Counted from the stretch's first letter, positions 16,501 to 25,404 are shown. The stretch: DNA of 64,000 nt from GCA-2733415 sp965178655 (GCA_965178655.1 OZ238266.1:1054001-1118000), one strand, 5' to 3'. The notes: generated from the sequence alone by a model not told the origin. Numbers and translations are program-made.

Positions 16501-18196
16501 TGTCTGTGACGATTACGAAGATCTCACTGATGGGCTGGTATTGTACGACTTAACAGCTTTTAATGCAGCTGTATTAGCTAACATTGACCCTACAACAACT
16601 ATTAGTGACTACACAGTAGCATACTACACCGCATTAGATATTGATGGTAACCCAGACCCGGCTACACTAATCGCTAACCCAACTGCATTTCAAAACACTG
16701 TAGTGCCAGATCAGGTGATCTATATTTCTGTTACTAGAAATGATAGTACTGCTTGTGAAAGTGTGCGTTCGGTTACCTTACATGTAGACCTATTGCCTAA
16801 CGCTGTTTACAGTGCTATTCATACTTGTGATGATGATACTGCCGATGGTTTTGTTAGCTTTAATCTTATAGATGAGATACCTACAATATTAGATGGCGCT
16901 ACTGGTTTAGAGGTTAACTTTTATACCGTTCAAGACCATGCTATTGCGGGTACTGGAGCAAGTTTAATTACCAATCCGGAAGACTTTACCAATACTGCTA
17001 ATCCTCAGGCTATATTTGCTCATGTACTTAACCCTCTTTCTGGGTGTGATACGGTGTCTATTATAGTCCTACATGTTGATCCTAACCCAACGCCTTTATC
17101 AACACTTGATATTGCAGCAACACTTGGGGTAATGATGGCGTGTGATGGTAATGTTGATGGTTCAGGAGCTATTGGGGAACAAATTGCTAATTTTGATTTG
17201 ACACAATGGGAAGTGGCTATCCTTACTGGAGACGGCCCAGGAATTGAAGTAGGGGTTTCTGCTGCGTATTATACCAGTTATGATGAAGCGGTGACCACTA
17301 CAAATCCTATTATAGATCCTACAGATTTTCAAAATACTAGTAACCCACAAACAATTTTTGTAAGGGTGACTAATGATGTGACTGGTTGTTATACCATTGT
17401 ATCTTTTGAACTTTTTGTACCTGTACCTAATGTGAGTATTACAGGAGATACTATTTTATGTGTTGATCAATATGGAGTGCCTTTACCTGATAGCACATTG
17501 CCTGTATTAACTGCTGTTGCAGGACCACCACCTGCAGATGCATACAACTACCAATGGGCATTAAATGATGTTATTATTTCTGGTGAAACAGGACAGACAA
17601 TTACGGTATCACAAGCGGGTACTTATACGGTTACTGTTGCAGGGCCTTTAGATATGTCTTGTATAAACATGGCATCGCATACGGTAACGCTTTCTGGGAG
17701 TCCGAGTGACTTTAATGCCAATGTAACTACTAATGCGTTTGCAGATATGCACCAAATAGTAGCTAGTGCGACTTCTAGTACTGCTGGTATTGTATTCTGG
17801 TATAGTTTAGATGGTGGTACGCCTAATACTAGTGGCGTATTTAATGATGTGTCTGTAGGTAGTCATACCATTACTATTACAGATGCGGAAGGCTGTTGGT
17901 CAGAAACCATTACTGTTATGGTTATTGACTACCCTAAGTTCTTTACACCTAATAACGACGGACATAATGATACTTGGCAAATTGTTGGTATTAGTGATAT
18001 TGCTATAGCGCAGATATATATCTTTGATAGGTACGGAAAACTACTCAAACAACTTGACCCGAATGGTGCTGGTTGGGATGGTACTTTTAACGGGGCTAAA
18101 TTACCAGCTACAGATTACTGGTTTAAAATTATTTACCTTGAAGGGAATCCGCCAGTAGAAAAAGAGTTTAGAGCGCACTTCTCGCTGAAAAGATAG
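13562..18196 (+). CDS. Giant secreted multi-domain protein, T9SS type B sorting domain
   Basis: 1544 residues. Residues 1-23 are a signal peptide (ending HAQAQ). Residues ~24-190 form an N-terminal beta-rich domain (NDCANAIVACG at the start, ETYFIVIDRP near the end) common in flavobacterial surface proteins. About eleven degenerate modules of 90-100 residues follow, each with an Asp-rich start (such as CDDDYDGF), a Tyr-rich strand (YHTSLTDAE-type) and an IYVRV...GC end, so most have two cysteines that could form an internal disulfide. Then comes an Ig/PKD-like region. The last ~95 residues (FFTPNNDGHNDTW, FDRYGKLL, LPATDYWFKI) are the gliding-motility-associated type B sorting domain that directs export by T9SS and surface attachment. 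Residues ~397-1544 are largely near-identical to the next protein. Likely an adhesin or extracellular matrix protein; the ligand is unknown. Its promoter resembles TATCTTTA at 13526-13533. Confidence 0.88.
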   Translation: MSISSFKNIIFIFAFLLSLHAQAQLPNDCANAIVACGNSDISLDVSGAGTQEVSGLNSCGSGENNSLWLKVTLVSDGTLGFVLTPGSTAISEDYDFFVFGPNVDCGNLGQAIRCNTTNPQASGQADNLTGMDNTIGTTTSGGPGAAGNSFTTEIDGLAGETYFIVIDRPVGNSDFSLDWIGTANFSDAPVSDTSNTDPSGEILNLTECDIIAPFNDSITSFDIELNTPLIIGPQTNISVIYYASESDANIGINPISSPYTNTGNDQTIYAVITDTNTECFSIQEFTLSVSNLPDIPSLTPLEACDNNNNGLSEFNLTTAISEVIGVLDASAYSVSFHNTLLDAEANNNPINSTMPYANTTTYNDTVYVRLENNSNGACYATQALNLNIIPLPTIVPITDYELCDDNTDGFVSTFDLINKTPEIISGGATNIVVSYHTSLTDAETGINPIDTTLPYTNTVANTEVIYVQLLNTVTGCNTTSQFNLVVNPMPVVFTATLIQCDEDGTPDGFTEYNLTQANDELLGGDATGYSFTYHLTPANAIANTNALTPIPFTNTLNPQTIYVAVTNDATGCVNYTDFVIDVTATDISDASLEACDDDYDGFTTFTLSDADAAIIAAIAPTTGTLTVAYYENNNDAILEINQLPDNYINTSSPQTIYVRVDNDNDCFGISTIDLTVLPLPAHNTITTLEECSDTASADFDLNTTLTEILAGNPITDSYTVSFHESQADADLGNNPITSPYNAFTNTTVYVRVVNDATLCAATTMSFELIVYPNPGITNPESIDLCDDDTNDGTNTFNLTTLYDSITNGNTELTVTYYTDQADAIAGTGISLITTPEAFTNTVNPQIIYIRVQDDTNGCPSFTTLTLNVVAAPDTFTPDALIYCDEDNDGFGNFNLEEATSQITGGSTSPIVAVTYHETLAEAEAGLGAIDTSVSYANIDDFLQIIYVRVALTTTGCFNLTQLELHVINSPILPLEDIVYSVCDDYEDLTDGLVLYDLTAFNAAVLANIDPTTTISDYTVAYYTALDIDGNPDPATLIANPTAFQNTVVPDQVIYISVTRNDSTACESVRSVTLHVDLLPNAVYSAIHTCDDDTADGFVSFNLIDEIPTILDGATGLEVNFYTVQDHAIAGTGASLITNPEDFTNTANPQAIFAHVLNPLSGCDTVSIIVLHVDPNPTPLSTLDIAATLGVMMACDGNVDGSGAIGEQIANFDLTQWEVAILTGDGPGIEVGVSAAYYTSYDEAVTTTNPIIDPTDFQNTSNPQTIFVRVTNDVTGCYTIVSFELFVPVPNVSITGDTILCVDQYGVPLPDSTLPVLTAVAGPPPADAYNYQWALNDVIISGETGQTITVSQAGTYTVTVAGPLDMSCINMASHTVTLSGSPSDFNANVTTNAFADMHQIVASATSSTAGIVFWYSLDGGTPNTSGVFNDVSVGSHTITITDAEGCWSETITVMVIDYPKFFTPNNDGHNDTWQIVGISDIAIAQIYIFDRYGKLLKQLDPNGAGWDGTFNGAKLPATDYWFKIIYLEGNPPVEKEFRAHFSLKR

Positions 18197-18202
18197 AGGT
18201 AG
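14750..18202 (+). repeat. Direct repeat, copy 1 (~3.45 kb)
   Basis: Aligns without net insertion or deletion to 20687-24139 at a constant offset of 5937 bases. Identity is patchy at the left (to about 15300), very high from 15300 to 15864, broken by a divergent island at 15865-16016, then nearly perfect to six bases past the stop codon, where similarity stops abruptly at 18203. Confidence 0.93.
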
Positions 18203-18222
18203 CTATTTAGTACAATTTAAAA

Positions 18223-18250
18223 AACCGTTGCGAATTTGCAGCGGTTCTGT
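18223..18250 (+). terminator. Terminator after the first giant gene
   Basis: Stem 18223-18231 with 18238-18246 (aaccgttgc / gcagcggtt, one G-T pair), followed by ctgtttt. It separates the two giant genes into independent units. Confidence 0.7.
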
Positions 18251-18284
18251 TTTAAAGGGTGCTGATTTTAATAAAATTAAAATG

Positions 18285-18292
18285 TATCTTTG
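18285..18292 (+). promoter_or_regulatory. -7 element of the second giant gene
   Basis: TATCTTTG, a perfect TAnnTTTG match, 21 bases before the ATG at 18314. The second giant gene therefore has its own promoter. Confidence 0.6.
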
Positions 18293-18313
18293 TAATTATA
18301 CCTCAATTTTACT

Positions 18314-21300
18314 ATGACATTAAAATATTATATTTTTGGAATATTACTTAGTATTTCTACATTAAACATCTTTGCACAAGGAGAAGCGGATAACTGGTTT
18401 TTTGGTGCTAATGCAGGGGTCAATTTTAGTTCTGGATCGCCTGTAAATATCCCTGGAGGGCAACTCAACACGCTAGAAGGATGCGCCTCTATTTCTGATG
18501 GATCAGGAAATCTCCTCTTTTATTCAGATGGGTCAACGGTTTGGAATGTTAATCACACCATAATGCTTAATGGAACAGGTCTAAATGGAGATGACTCTAG
18601 TACATCTTCAGCTTTAATTGTTCCGAGTCCAAACAATGACGGTATTTACTATATCTTCACTGTAGATGAACCACATCATGATGAAAATCAATTTTCAAAT
18701 CACGGATTGAATTACACCGCCATAGACATGTCCCTTGATGGAGGAAATGGAGGCGTAGTTACTGCTGAAAAAAATATTCAACTTATTACCTATGTCAGTA
18801 CCAGTGCTGAAGAAATAAAATATAAATGCTCTGAAAAAATTACAGCTGTAAAAAGCAGTGACTGTTCTTCTTTTTGGGTAGTAACTCACTTTAAAGATAA
18901 CTTTTATAGCTTTAAAGTAGAAACAACAGGAGTAAACCCCTCTCCTGTAACAAGTAACACTCCAACAACAGTCCCTTTAAGCGGGTATAGGCGAAATGCC
19001 TTAGGGTATGTTAAAAGTTCTCCTGATGGATCTAAATTAGCTGTTGCTCATTATGGATTTGCTACTACTATGGGAGGGAATGCCGAAGGAGGAGTGTTTT
19101 TATACGATTTTGATAACGATACCGGTATTGTTAGTAATGAAGAAGAAATTTACCCTACTTCAACAGGAGATAGTCCGTACGGTGTAGAGTTTTCATCTAA
19201 TGGCGAAAAACTTTATGCTACCTTAGGTACTGGAGCATGGGGAGGAAATCCCTCTCTATTGGTACAGTATGACTTAACCAGTTCTGATATTGCAGGAACA
19301 CAGACACTAATAAATAGTTCTAGTTCATACTCTGCAGGTGCACTACAACTTGCTCCTGACGGAAAAATATATAGAGCATTATTAAATTTTAATACTTTTG
19401 ATGGAAGTTATTTAGGTGTTATTAATAACCCTGAACAAACTGGCGCTGCATGTAATTATGTTGAAGCTGGATTTGCAGTAAACAACACGAGTACAGCTGC
19501 AAATGAAGCATCCAGAATAGGACTTCCTCCTTTTATTCAATCATTATTTATTGACAGTGTTGATATTATTCAAGATGATATTAATACTGAATTTTTATCG
19601 CTCTGTGAAGGAGAATCATACAACTTACATACTGATGATATTTTAGGAGCTACCTATAGTTGGACTCTCGATGGAAACCCTATTGGCAGTAATACATTTG
19701 AATTCCTTGTTAGTGTTGCTGGAGAGTATCGAGTTGATGTTGACCCTAATAATGGAGATTGCCCATATTTTGGTATTGCTACAATATCAATAAACCCTCT
19801 CCCAACTGTCTTTTCAATAACCGATTATGAATTATGTGATGATGACCTTGATGGGTTTATTTCAACGTTCGATTTAACAACTAAAAACAATGACGCCACT
19901 GGAGGAGATACAGATATAGTTGCTAGTTATTACAATACTCTAGCAGATGCTGAAGCAGGTACAAATCCTATTGATGCTACTCTACCATACACTAATACTA
20001 TTGCTAACACAGAAGTTATTTATGTGCAACTATTAAATACTGTTACTGGTTGTAGCACTACCACTCAGTTTAATCTTGTTGTTAATCCTTTACCTATTGT
20101 TGTTGCCATTACTGATTACGAATTATGTGATGATGATACTGATGGGTTTGTTTCTACCTTCGATTTAACAACCAAAAATAATGAAGTTACTGGAGGAACT
20201 ATAGATACCCTTACTAGTTATTACAATTCTTTAGCAGATGCACAAGCAGGTACAAATCCTATTGATGCTACCCTACCATACACCAATACTATTGTAAACA
20301 CAGAAGTTATTTATGTGCAACTATTAAATACTGTTACTGGCTGTAGCACTACCACTCAGTTTAATCTTGTTGTTAACCCGTTACCTGTTGTTGTTGCTAT
20401 TACCGATTATGAATTATGTGATGATGACCTTGATGGGTTTGTTTCAACCTTCGATTTAACAACCAAAAACAATGAGGCTACTGGAGGAGCTACAGATATA
20501 GTTGCTAGTTATTACAATACTTTAGCAGATGCACAAGCAGGCACAAACCCTATTGATGCCACCCTACCATACACCAATACTATTGCTAACACAGAAGTTA
20601 TTTATGTGCAACTATTAAATACTGTTACTGGTTGTAACACTACCACTCAGTTTAATCTTGTTGTTAACCCTTTACCAATTGTTGTTGCTATTACTGATTA
20701 TGAACTATGTGATGATGATGCTGATGGGTTTGTTTCAACGTTTGATTTAACTAGCAAAGATAGTGAACTGTCTCAAGGCGATGCGAACATTGTAGTAAGC
20801 TATCATACTTCTTTAACAGATGCTGAAACTGGTATAAACCCTATTGACACTACTCTACCATACACCAATACTATTGCTAACACAGAAGTCATTTATGTAC
20901 AGCTATTAAACACTGTAACTGGTTGTAATACTACTTCTCAATTTAACCTTGTTGTTAATTCTTTACCGGTACTTTTCAACGCAACACTTATTCAGTGTGA
21001 TGAAGATGGTACACCTGATGGGTTTACGGAATACAACCTTACTCAAGCAAATGATGAACTACTTGGCGGAGATGCCACAGGATATAGCTTTACTTATCAC
21101 CTAACACCTGCTGATGCTATTGCCAATGCCAATGCACAAACACCTATCCCATTTACCAATACTGTAAACCCACAAACCATTTATGTGGCCGTTACAAATG
21201 ATGCTACGGGTTGTGTAAACTATACTGATTTTGTGCTAGATGTTACTGCTACAGATATTAGTGATGCTAGTCTTGAGGCTTGTGATGATGATTATGACGG

Positions 21301-24133
21301 ATTTACAACATTTACACTCTCTGATGCTGATGCAGCTATTATTGCTGCCATAGCACCTACCACAGGAACATTAACCGTTGCCTATTATGAAAATAATAAC
21401 GATGCTATTTTAGAAATTAATCAATTACCGGATAACTATATTAATACATCTTCGCCACAAACTATTTATGTGCGTGTCGATAATGATAATGATTGCTTTG
21501 GTATTAGTACTATAGATTTAACTGTACTACCACTACCTGCTCATAACACCATTACAACGCTTGAAGAATGTAGTGATACGGCTAGTGCTGATTTTGACTT
21601 AAATACAACACTAACAGAAATACTTGCAGGCAATCCTATTACCGATAGCTACACAGTATCTTTTTACGAATCTCAAGCAGATGCAGACCTAGGAAACAAC
21701 CCTATCACATCTCCTTATAATGCGTTTACAAACACTACTGTGTATGTACGTGTTGTTAACGATGCTACTTTATGTGCAGCAACTACCATGAGTTTTGAAC
21801 TGCTTGTTTTTCCAAGACCAGTTATTACAGATCCTCAACCTATAGACTTATGTGATGATGATACTAGTGATGGTATAACACTATTTGACCTCACTACACA
21901 ATACGACACTATTATAGGAGATAACACTGCTGTTACTGTTACCTATTATACCAATCAAGCAGATGCTATTGCAGGGACTGGAATTAGTTTAATTACAACT
22001 CCTGAAGCGTTTACTAACACAGTAAACCCACAAATAATCTATATTCGTGTACAAGACGATACTAACGGTTGTCCTAGCTTTACAACACTTACATTAAATG
22101 TTGTTGCAGCACCTGATACTTTTACGCCTGATGCGCTTATTTACTGTGATGAAGATAATGATGGATTTGGAAACTTTAACCTCGAAGAGGCTACCAGTCA
22201 AATTACTGGCGGGAGTACTTCTCCGATTGTAGCAGTCACCTATCACGAAACTCTAGCGGAAGCGGAAGCTGGACTTGGCGCTATAGACACAAGTGTATCA
22301 TACGCTAACATTGACGACTTCCTACAAATAATATATGTACGTGTAGCACTTACCACAACTGGTTGCTTTAATCTAACTCAGTTAGAATTACATGTCATTA
22401 ATAGTCCTATACTTCCTTTAGAAGATATTGTATATAGTGTCTGTGACGATTACGAAGATCTCACTGATGGGCTGGTATTGTACGACTTAACAGCTTTTAA
22501 TGCAGCTGTATTAGCTAACATTGACCCTACAACAACTATTAGTGACTACACAGTAGCATACTACACCGCATTAGATATTGATGGTAACCCAGACCCGGCT
22601 ACACTAATCGCTAACCCAACTGCATTTCAAAACACTGTAGTGCCAGATCAGGTAATCTATATTTCTGTTACTAGAAATGATAGTACTGCTTGTGAGAGTG
22701 TGCGTTCGGTTACCTTACATGTAGACCTATTACCTAACGCTGTTTACAGTGCTATTCATACTTGTGATGATGATACTGCCGATGGTTTTGTAAGCTTTAA
22801 TCTTATAGATGAGATACCTACAATATTAGATGGCGCTACTGGTTTAGAGGTTAACTTTTATACCGTTCAAGACCATGCTATTGCGGGTACTGGAGCAAGT
22901 TTAATTACCAATCCGGAAGACTTTACCAATACTGCTAATCCTCAGGCTATATTTGCTCATGTACTTAACCCTCTTTCTGGGTGTGATACGGTGTCTATTA
23001 TAGTCCTACATGTTGATCCTAACCCAACGCCTTTATCAACACTTGATATTGCAGCAACACTTGGGGTAATGATGGCGTGTGATGGTAATGTTGATGGTTC
23101 AGGAGCTATTGGGGAACAAATTGCTAATTTTGATTTGACACAATGGGAAGTGGCTATCCTTACTGGAGACGGCCCAGGAATTGAAGTAGGGGTTTCTGCT
23201 GCGTATTATACCAGTTATGATGAAGCGGTGACCACTACAAATCCTATTATAGATCCTACAGATTTTCAAAATACTAGTAACCCACAAACAATTTTTGTAA
23301 GGGTGACTAATGATGTGACTGGTTGTTATACCATTGTATCTTTTGAACTTTTTGTACCTGTACCTAATGTGAGTATTACAGGAGATACTATTTTATGTGT
23401 TGATCAATATGGAGTGCCTTTACCTGATAGCACATTGCCTGTATTAACTGCTGTTGCAGGACCACCACCTGCAGATGCATACAACTACCAATGGGCATTA
23501 AATGATGTTATTATTTCTGGTGAAACAGGACAGACAATTACGGTATCACAAGCGGGTACTTATACGGTTACTGTTGCAGGGCCTTTAGATATGTCTTGTA
23601 TAAACATGGCATCGCATACGGTAACGCTTTCTGGGAGTCCGAGTGACTTTAATGCCAATGTAACTACTAATGCGTTTGCAGATATGCACCAAATAGTAGC
23701 TAGTGCGACTTCTAGTACTGCTGGTATTGTATTCTGGTATAGTTTAGATGGTGGTACGCCTAATACTAGTGGCGTATTTAATGATGTGTCTGTAGGTAGT
23801 CATACCATTACTATTACAGATGCGGAAGGCTGTTGGTCAGAAACCATTACTGTTATGGTTATTGACTACCCTAAGTTCTTTACACCTAATAACGACGGAC
23901 ATAATGATACTTGGCAAATTGTTGGTATTAGTGATATTGCAATAGCACAGATATATATCTTTGATAGGTACGGAAAACTACTCAAACAACTTGACCCGAA
24001 TGGTGCTGGTTGGGATGGTACTTTTAACGGGGCTAAATTACCAGCTACAGATTACTGGTTTAAAATTATTTACCTTGAAGGGAATCCGCCAGTAGAAAAA
24101 GAGTTTAGAGCACACTTCTCGCTGAAAAGATAG
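18314..24133 (+). CDS. Giant secreted propeller/multi-module protein, T9SS type B sorting domain
   Basis: 1939 residues. Residues 1-21 are a signal peptide (ending NIFAQG). Residues ~22-415 look like a beta-propeller of WD40/lactonase type, with repeated blades such as SSPDGSKLAVAHYG, FSSNGEKLYATLG and LAPDGKIYRAL. A short Ig-like segment (YSWTLDGNPI) follows. Residues ~504-891 are four tandem copies of a 97-residue module, then eight more degenerate modules, a PKD-like region and the same type B sorting domain as the upstream protein. Residues ~792-1939 correspond one-to-one with residues 397-1544 of that protein. The N-terminal part is unrelated, so the two proteins share stalk and anchor but expose different heads. 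Probably a cell-surface adhesin exported by T9SS. No PorP/SprF-like partner gene, often adjacent to type B cargo, is present. Confidence 0.88.
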   Translation: MTLKYYIFGILLSISTLNIFAQGEADNWFFGANAGVNFSSGSPVNIPGGQLNTLEGCASISDGSGNLLFYSDGSTVWNVNHTIMLNGTGLNGDDSSTSSALIVPSPNNDGIYYIFTVDEPHHDENQFSNHGLNYTAIDMSLDGGNGGVVTAEKNIQLITYVSTSAEEIKYKCSEKITAVKSSDCSSFWVVTHFKDNFYSFKVETTGVNPSPVTSNTPTTVPLSGYRRNALGYVKSSPDGSKLAVAHYGFATTMGGNAEGGVFLYDFDNDTGIVSNEEEIYPTSTGDSPYGVEFSSNGEKLYATLGTGAWGGNPSLLVQYDLTSSDIAGTQTLINSSSSYSAGALQLAPDGKIYRALLNFNTFDGSYLGVINNPEQTGAACNYVEAGFAVNNTSTAANEASRIGLPPFIQSLFIDSVDIIQDDINTEFLSLCEGESYNLHTDDILGATYSWTLDGNPIGSNTFEFLVSVAGEYRVDVDPNNGDCPYFGIATISINPLPTVFSITDYELCDDDLDGFISTFDLTTKNNDATGGDTDIVASYYNTLADAEAGTNPIDATLPYTNTIANTEVIYVQLLNTVTGCSTTTQFNLVVNPLPIVVAITDYELCDDDTDGFVSTFDLTTKNNEVTGGTIDTLTSYYNSLADAQAGTNPIDATLPYTNTIVNTEVIYVQLLNTVTGCSTTTQFNLVVNPLPVVVAITDYELCDDDLDGFVSTFDLTTKNNEATGGATDIVASYYNTLADAQAGTNPIDATLPYTNTIANTEVIYVQLLNTVTGCNTTTQFNLVVNPLPIVVAITDYELCDDDADGFVSTFDLTSKDSELSQGDANIVVSYHTSLTDAETGINPIDTTLPYTNTIANTEVIYVQLLNTVTGCNTTSQFNLVVNSLPVLFNATLIQCDEDGTPDGFTEYNLTQANDELLGGDATGYSFTYHLTPADAIANANAQTPIPFTNTVNPQTIYVAVTNDATGCVNYTDFVLDVTATDISDASLEACDDDYDGFTTFTLSDADAAIIAAIAPTTGTLTVAYYENNNDAILEINQLPDNYINTSSPQTIYVRVDNDNDCFGISTIDLTVLPLPAHNTITTLEECSDTASADFDLNTTLTEILAGNPITDSYTVSFYESQADADLGNNPITSPYNAFTNTTVYVRVVNDATLCAATTMSFELLVFPRPVITDPQPIDLCDDDTSDGITLFDLTTQYDTIIGDNTAVTVTYYTNQADAIAGTGISLITTPEAFTNTVNPQIIYIRVQDDTNGCPSFTTLTLNVVAAPDTFTPDALIYCDEDNDGFGNFNLEEATSQITGGSTSPIVAVTYHETLAEAEAGLGAIDTSVSYANIDDFLQIIYVRVALTTTGCFNLTQLELHVINSPILPLEDIVYSVCDDYEDLTDGLVLYDLTAFNAAVLANIDPTTTISDYTVAYYTALDIDGNPDPATLIANPTAFQNTVVPDQVIYISVTRNDSTACESVRSVTLHVDLLPNAVYSAIHTCDDDTADGFVSFNLIDEIPTILDGATGLEVNFYTVQDHAIAGTGASLITNPEDFTNTANPQAIFAHVLNPLSGCDTVSIIVLHVDPNPTPLSTLDIAATLGVMMACDGNVDGSGAIGEQIANFDLTQWEVAILTGDGPGIEVGVSAAYYTSYDEAVTTTNPIIDPTDFQNTSNPQTIFVRVTNDVTGCYTIVSFELFVPVPNVSITGDTILCVDQYGVPLPDSTLPVLTAVAGPPPADAYNYQWALNDVIISGETGQTITVSQAGTYTVTVAGPLDMSCINMASHTVTLSGSPSDFNANVTTNAFADMHQIVASATSSTAGIVFWYSLDGGTPNTSGVFNDVSVGSHTITITDAEGCWSETITVMVIDYPKFFTPNNDGHNDTWQIVGISDIAIAQIYIFDRYGKLLKQLDPNGAGWDGTFNGAKLPATDYWFKIIYLEGNPPVEKEFRAHFSLKR
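19823..20986 (+). repeat. Four tandem copies of a 291-bp (97-residue) module
   Basis: Units begin at 19823, 20114, 20405 and 20696, exactly 291 bases apart and in frame. Each encodes a DYELCDD start, an NPIDATLPYTNT centre (NPIDTTLPYTNT in copy 4) and an IYVQLLNTVTGC end. The first three are very similar in DNA. The fourth is more divergent and is the one that aligns with the single copy in the upstream gene at about 14759-15049. Confidence 0.95.
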
Positions 24134-24139
24134 AGGTAG
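20687..24139 (+). repeat. Direct repeat, copy 2 (~3.45 kb)
   Basis: Partner of 14750-18202. From 21954 to the end I count about eleven base differences from copy 1 by eye, all synonymous. The corresponding divergent island is at 21802-21953. Confidence 0.93.
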
Positions 24140-24158
24140 ACTTTAACTACTATAATAA

Positions 24159-24187
24159 AAATGCCCCGATGTACATCGGGGCATTTT
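24159..24187. terminator. Bidirectional terminator
   Basis: Stem atgccccgatg / catcggggcat between A- and T-runs. It serves the second giant gene and the convergent rpiB operon. Confidence 0.85.
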
Positions 24188-24210
24188 TATTTGGTATATG
24201 GAGTATTATG

Positions 24211-24642
24211 CTAACACCTTGATATTTTATCAACTCTACCCTGATGTCTTCCGCCTTCAAAAGAAGTGTCTAGAAAAGTTTCTACCATAGCTAATGCCTG
24301 CTGTACTGAAGTATATCTTGCCGGTATACTTAATATATTTGCATCGTTATGTAGTCGTGTTAACGCCGTAATTTCTTTAGTCCAACATAATCCTGCACGT
24401 ACATTTTCGTATTTATTTGCAGTCATAGAAACACCATTTCCACTACCGCAAATTAGGATTCCAAAAGTTGCTTTTTTCGTATTTACATCTGATGCTACAG
24501 GGTGTACAAAATCGGGGTAATCTACACTTGAATTATCATCAGTACCATAGTTTGTTACTGTAATTCCACGTGACTCTAATAGTTTTATAATTTCAAATTT
24601 ATATGCTGTTCCTGCGTGATCGTTTCCAATGGCGATGTTCAT
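24211..24642 (-). CDS. rpiB: Ribose-5-phosphate isomerase B
   Basis: 143 residues, the usual RpiB length. The enzyme interconverts ribose 5-phosphate and ribulose 5-phosphate in the pentose phosphate pathway. Visible: the N-terminal phosphate-binding strand IAIGNDHAGTAYK, the catalytic Cys in LICGSGNGVSM, the VRAGLCW strand and HNDANILSIPARY. Third gene of deoC-deoD-rpiB, with a 55-base gap to deoD. In that context it handles ribose phosphate released from ribonucleosides, although no phosphopentomutase gene lies in the operon. Confidence 0.96.
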   Translation of the reverse strand: MNIAIGNDHAGTAYKFEIIKLLESRGITVTNYGTDDNSSVDYPDFVHPVASDVNTKKATFGILICGSGNGVSMTANKYENVRAGLCWTKEITALTRLHNDANILSIPARYTSVQQALAMVETFLDTSFEGGRHQGRVDKISRC

Positions 24643-24697
24643 GCTCTCTTTTTATTAAGTTATAAAAGCAAAAATAGACTATTTAGCTGACATAGCA

Positions 24698-25396
24698 TCA
24701 TGCTAATTCCAAAGCTATTTGAATCATTTCTTTAAAGGTCTGTTCTCTATCTTTACTGCTTGTAGATTCTTTAGTTACTAAAGAGTCTGAAATGGTTAAA
24801 ATTGATAATGCGCTTACGTTATATTTAGATGCAAGAGTATATAATCCTGCCGTTTCCATTTCAACGCATAGCACTCCAAATGCTGCCCATTTCTTAAACT
24901 CTTCCGGGTTATCTTCATAAAACTCATCGCTAGTGAGTACGTTACCTGCCTTTAAAGAGATATTTTTAGACTTTGCAACCTCAATTGCTTTGCAGAACAA
25001 ATCAAAATTAGCTGTAGGTGCATAATTAGCGCCTTTAAATCTCAAATTATTTATACCTGAAGTAGAAGATGCAGCCATAGCTAATACAATATCTCGTACC
25101 TTTACTTGCTTTTGGTATGACCCTGCACTACCTACACGAATAAGATTTTTAACACCATAAAAATTAATTAACTCATTTGCATAAATAGCAATACTTGGCA
25201 CGCCCATTCCCGTTCCCATTACTGATATTTTTTTGCCATTATAGGTTCCTGTATATCCTAACATTCCTCTAACTTCATTAAAACAAATTGGGTTTTCAAA
25301 AAACGTGTTTGCAATCCATTTTGCACGCAAGGGGTCCCCTGGCAACAAAATTGTTTCTGCTATGTCTCCTTTCTTTGCGGAAATATGTATACTCAT
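24698..25396 (-). CDS. deoD: Purine-nucleoside phosphorylase, DeoD type
   Basis: 232 residues, typical of the hexameric bacterial DeoD enzyme that splits purine (deoxy)nucleosides with phosphate into base and (deoxy)ribose 1-phosphate. Visible: the substrate loop LLPGDPLRAKWIA at residues 18-30, the central IRVGSAGSY strand, the ribose-binding VEMETAGLYTLA and the catalytic Asp region LTISDSLV. Middle gene of the operon, eight bases after the deoC stop, so transcription and probably translation are coupled. Confidence 0.96.
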   Translation of the reverse strand: MSIHISAKKGDIAETILLPGDPLRAKWIANTFFENPICFNEVRGMLGYTGTYNGKKISVMGTGMGVPSIAIYANELINFYGVKNLIRVGSAGSYQKQVKVRDIVLAMAASSTSGINNLRFKGANYAPTANFDLFCKAIEVAKSKNISLKAGNVLTSDEFYEDNPEEFKKWAAFGVLCVEMETAGLYTLASKYNVSALSILTISDSLVTKESTSSKDREQTFKEMIQIALELA

Positions 25397-25404
25397 CTTT
25401 TTAT

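Noticed and set aside
19823..20986. CRISPR-like array
   Set aside because: The repeats are 291-bp in-frame coding units without spacers and lie inside one open reading frame; no cas genes are present.
14750..24139. Phase-variable inversion system
   Set aside because: The large repeats are in direct orientation and no recombinase gene is adjacent. Recombination would delete or duplicate, not invert.
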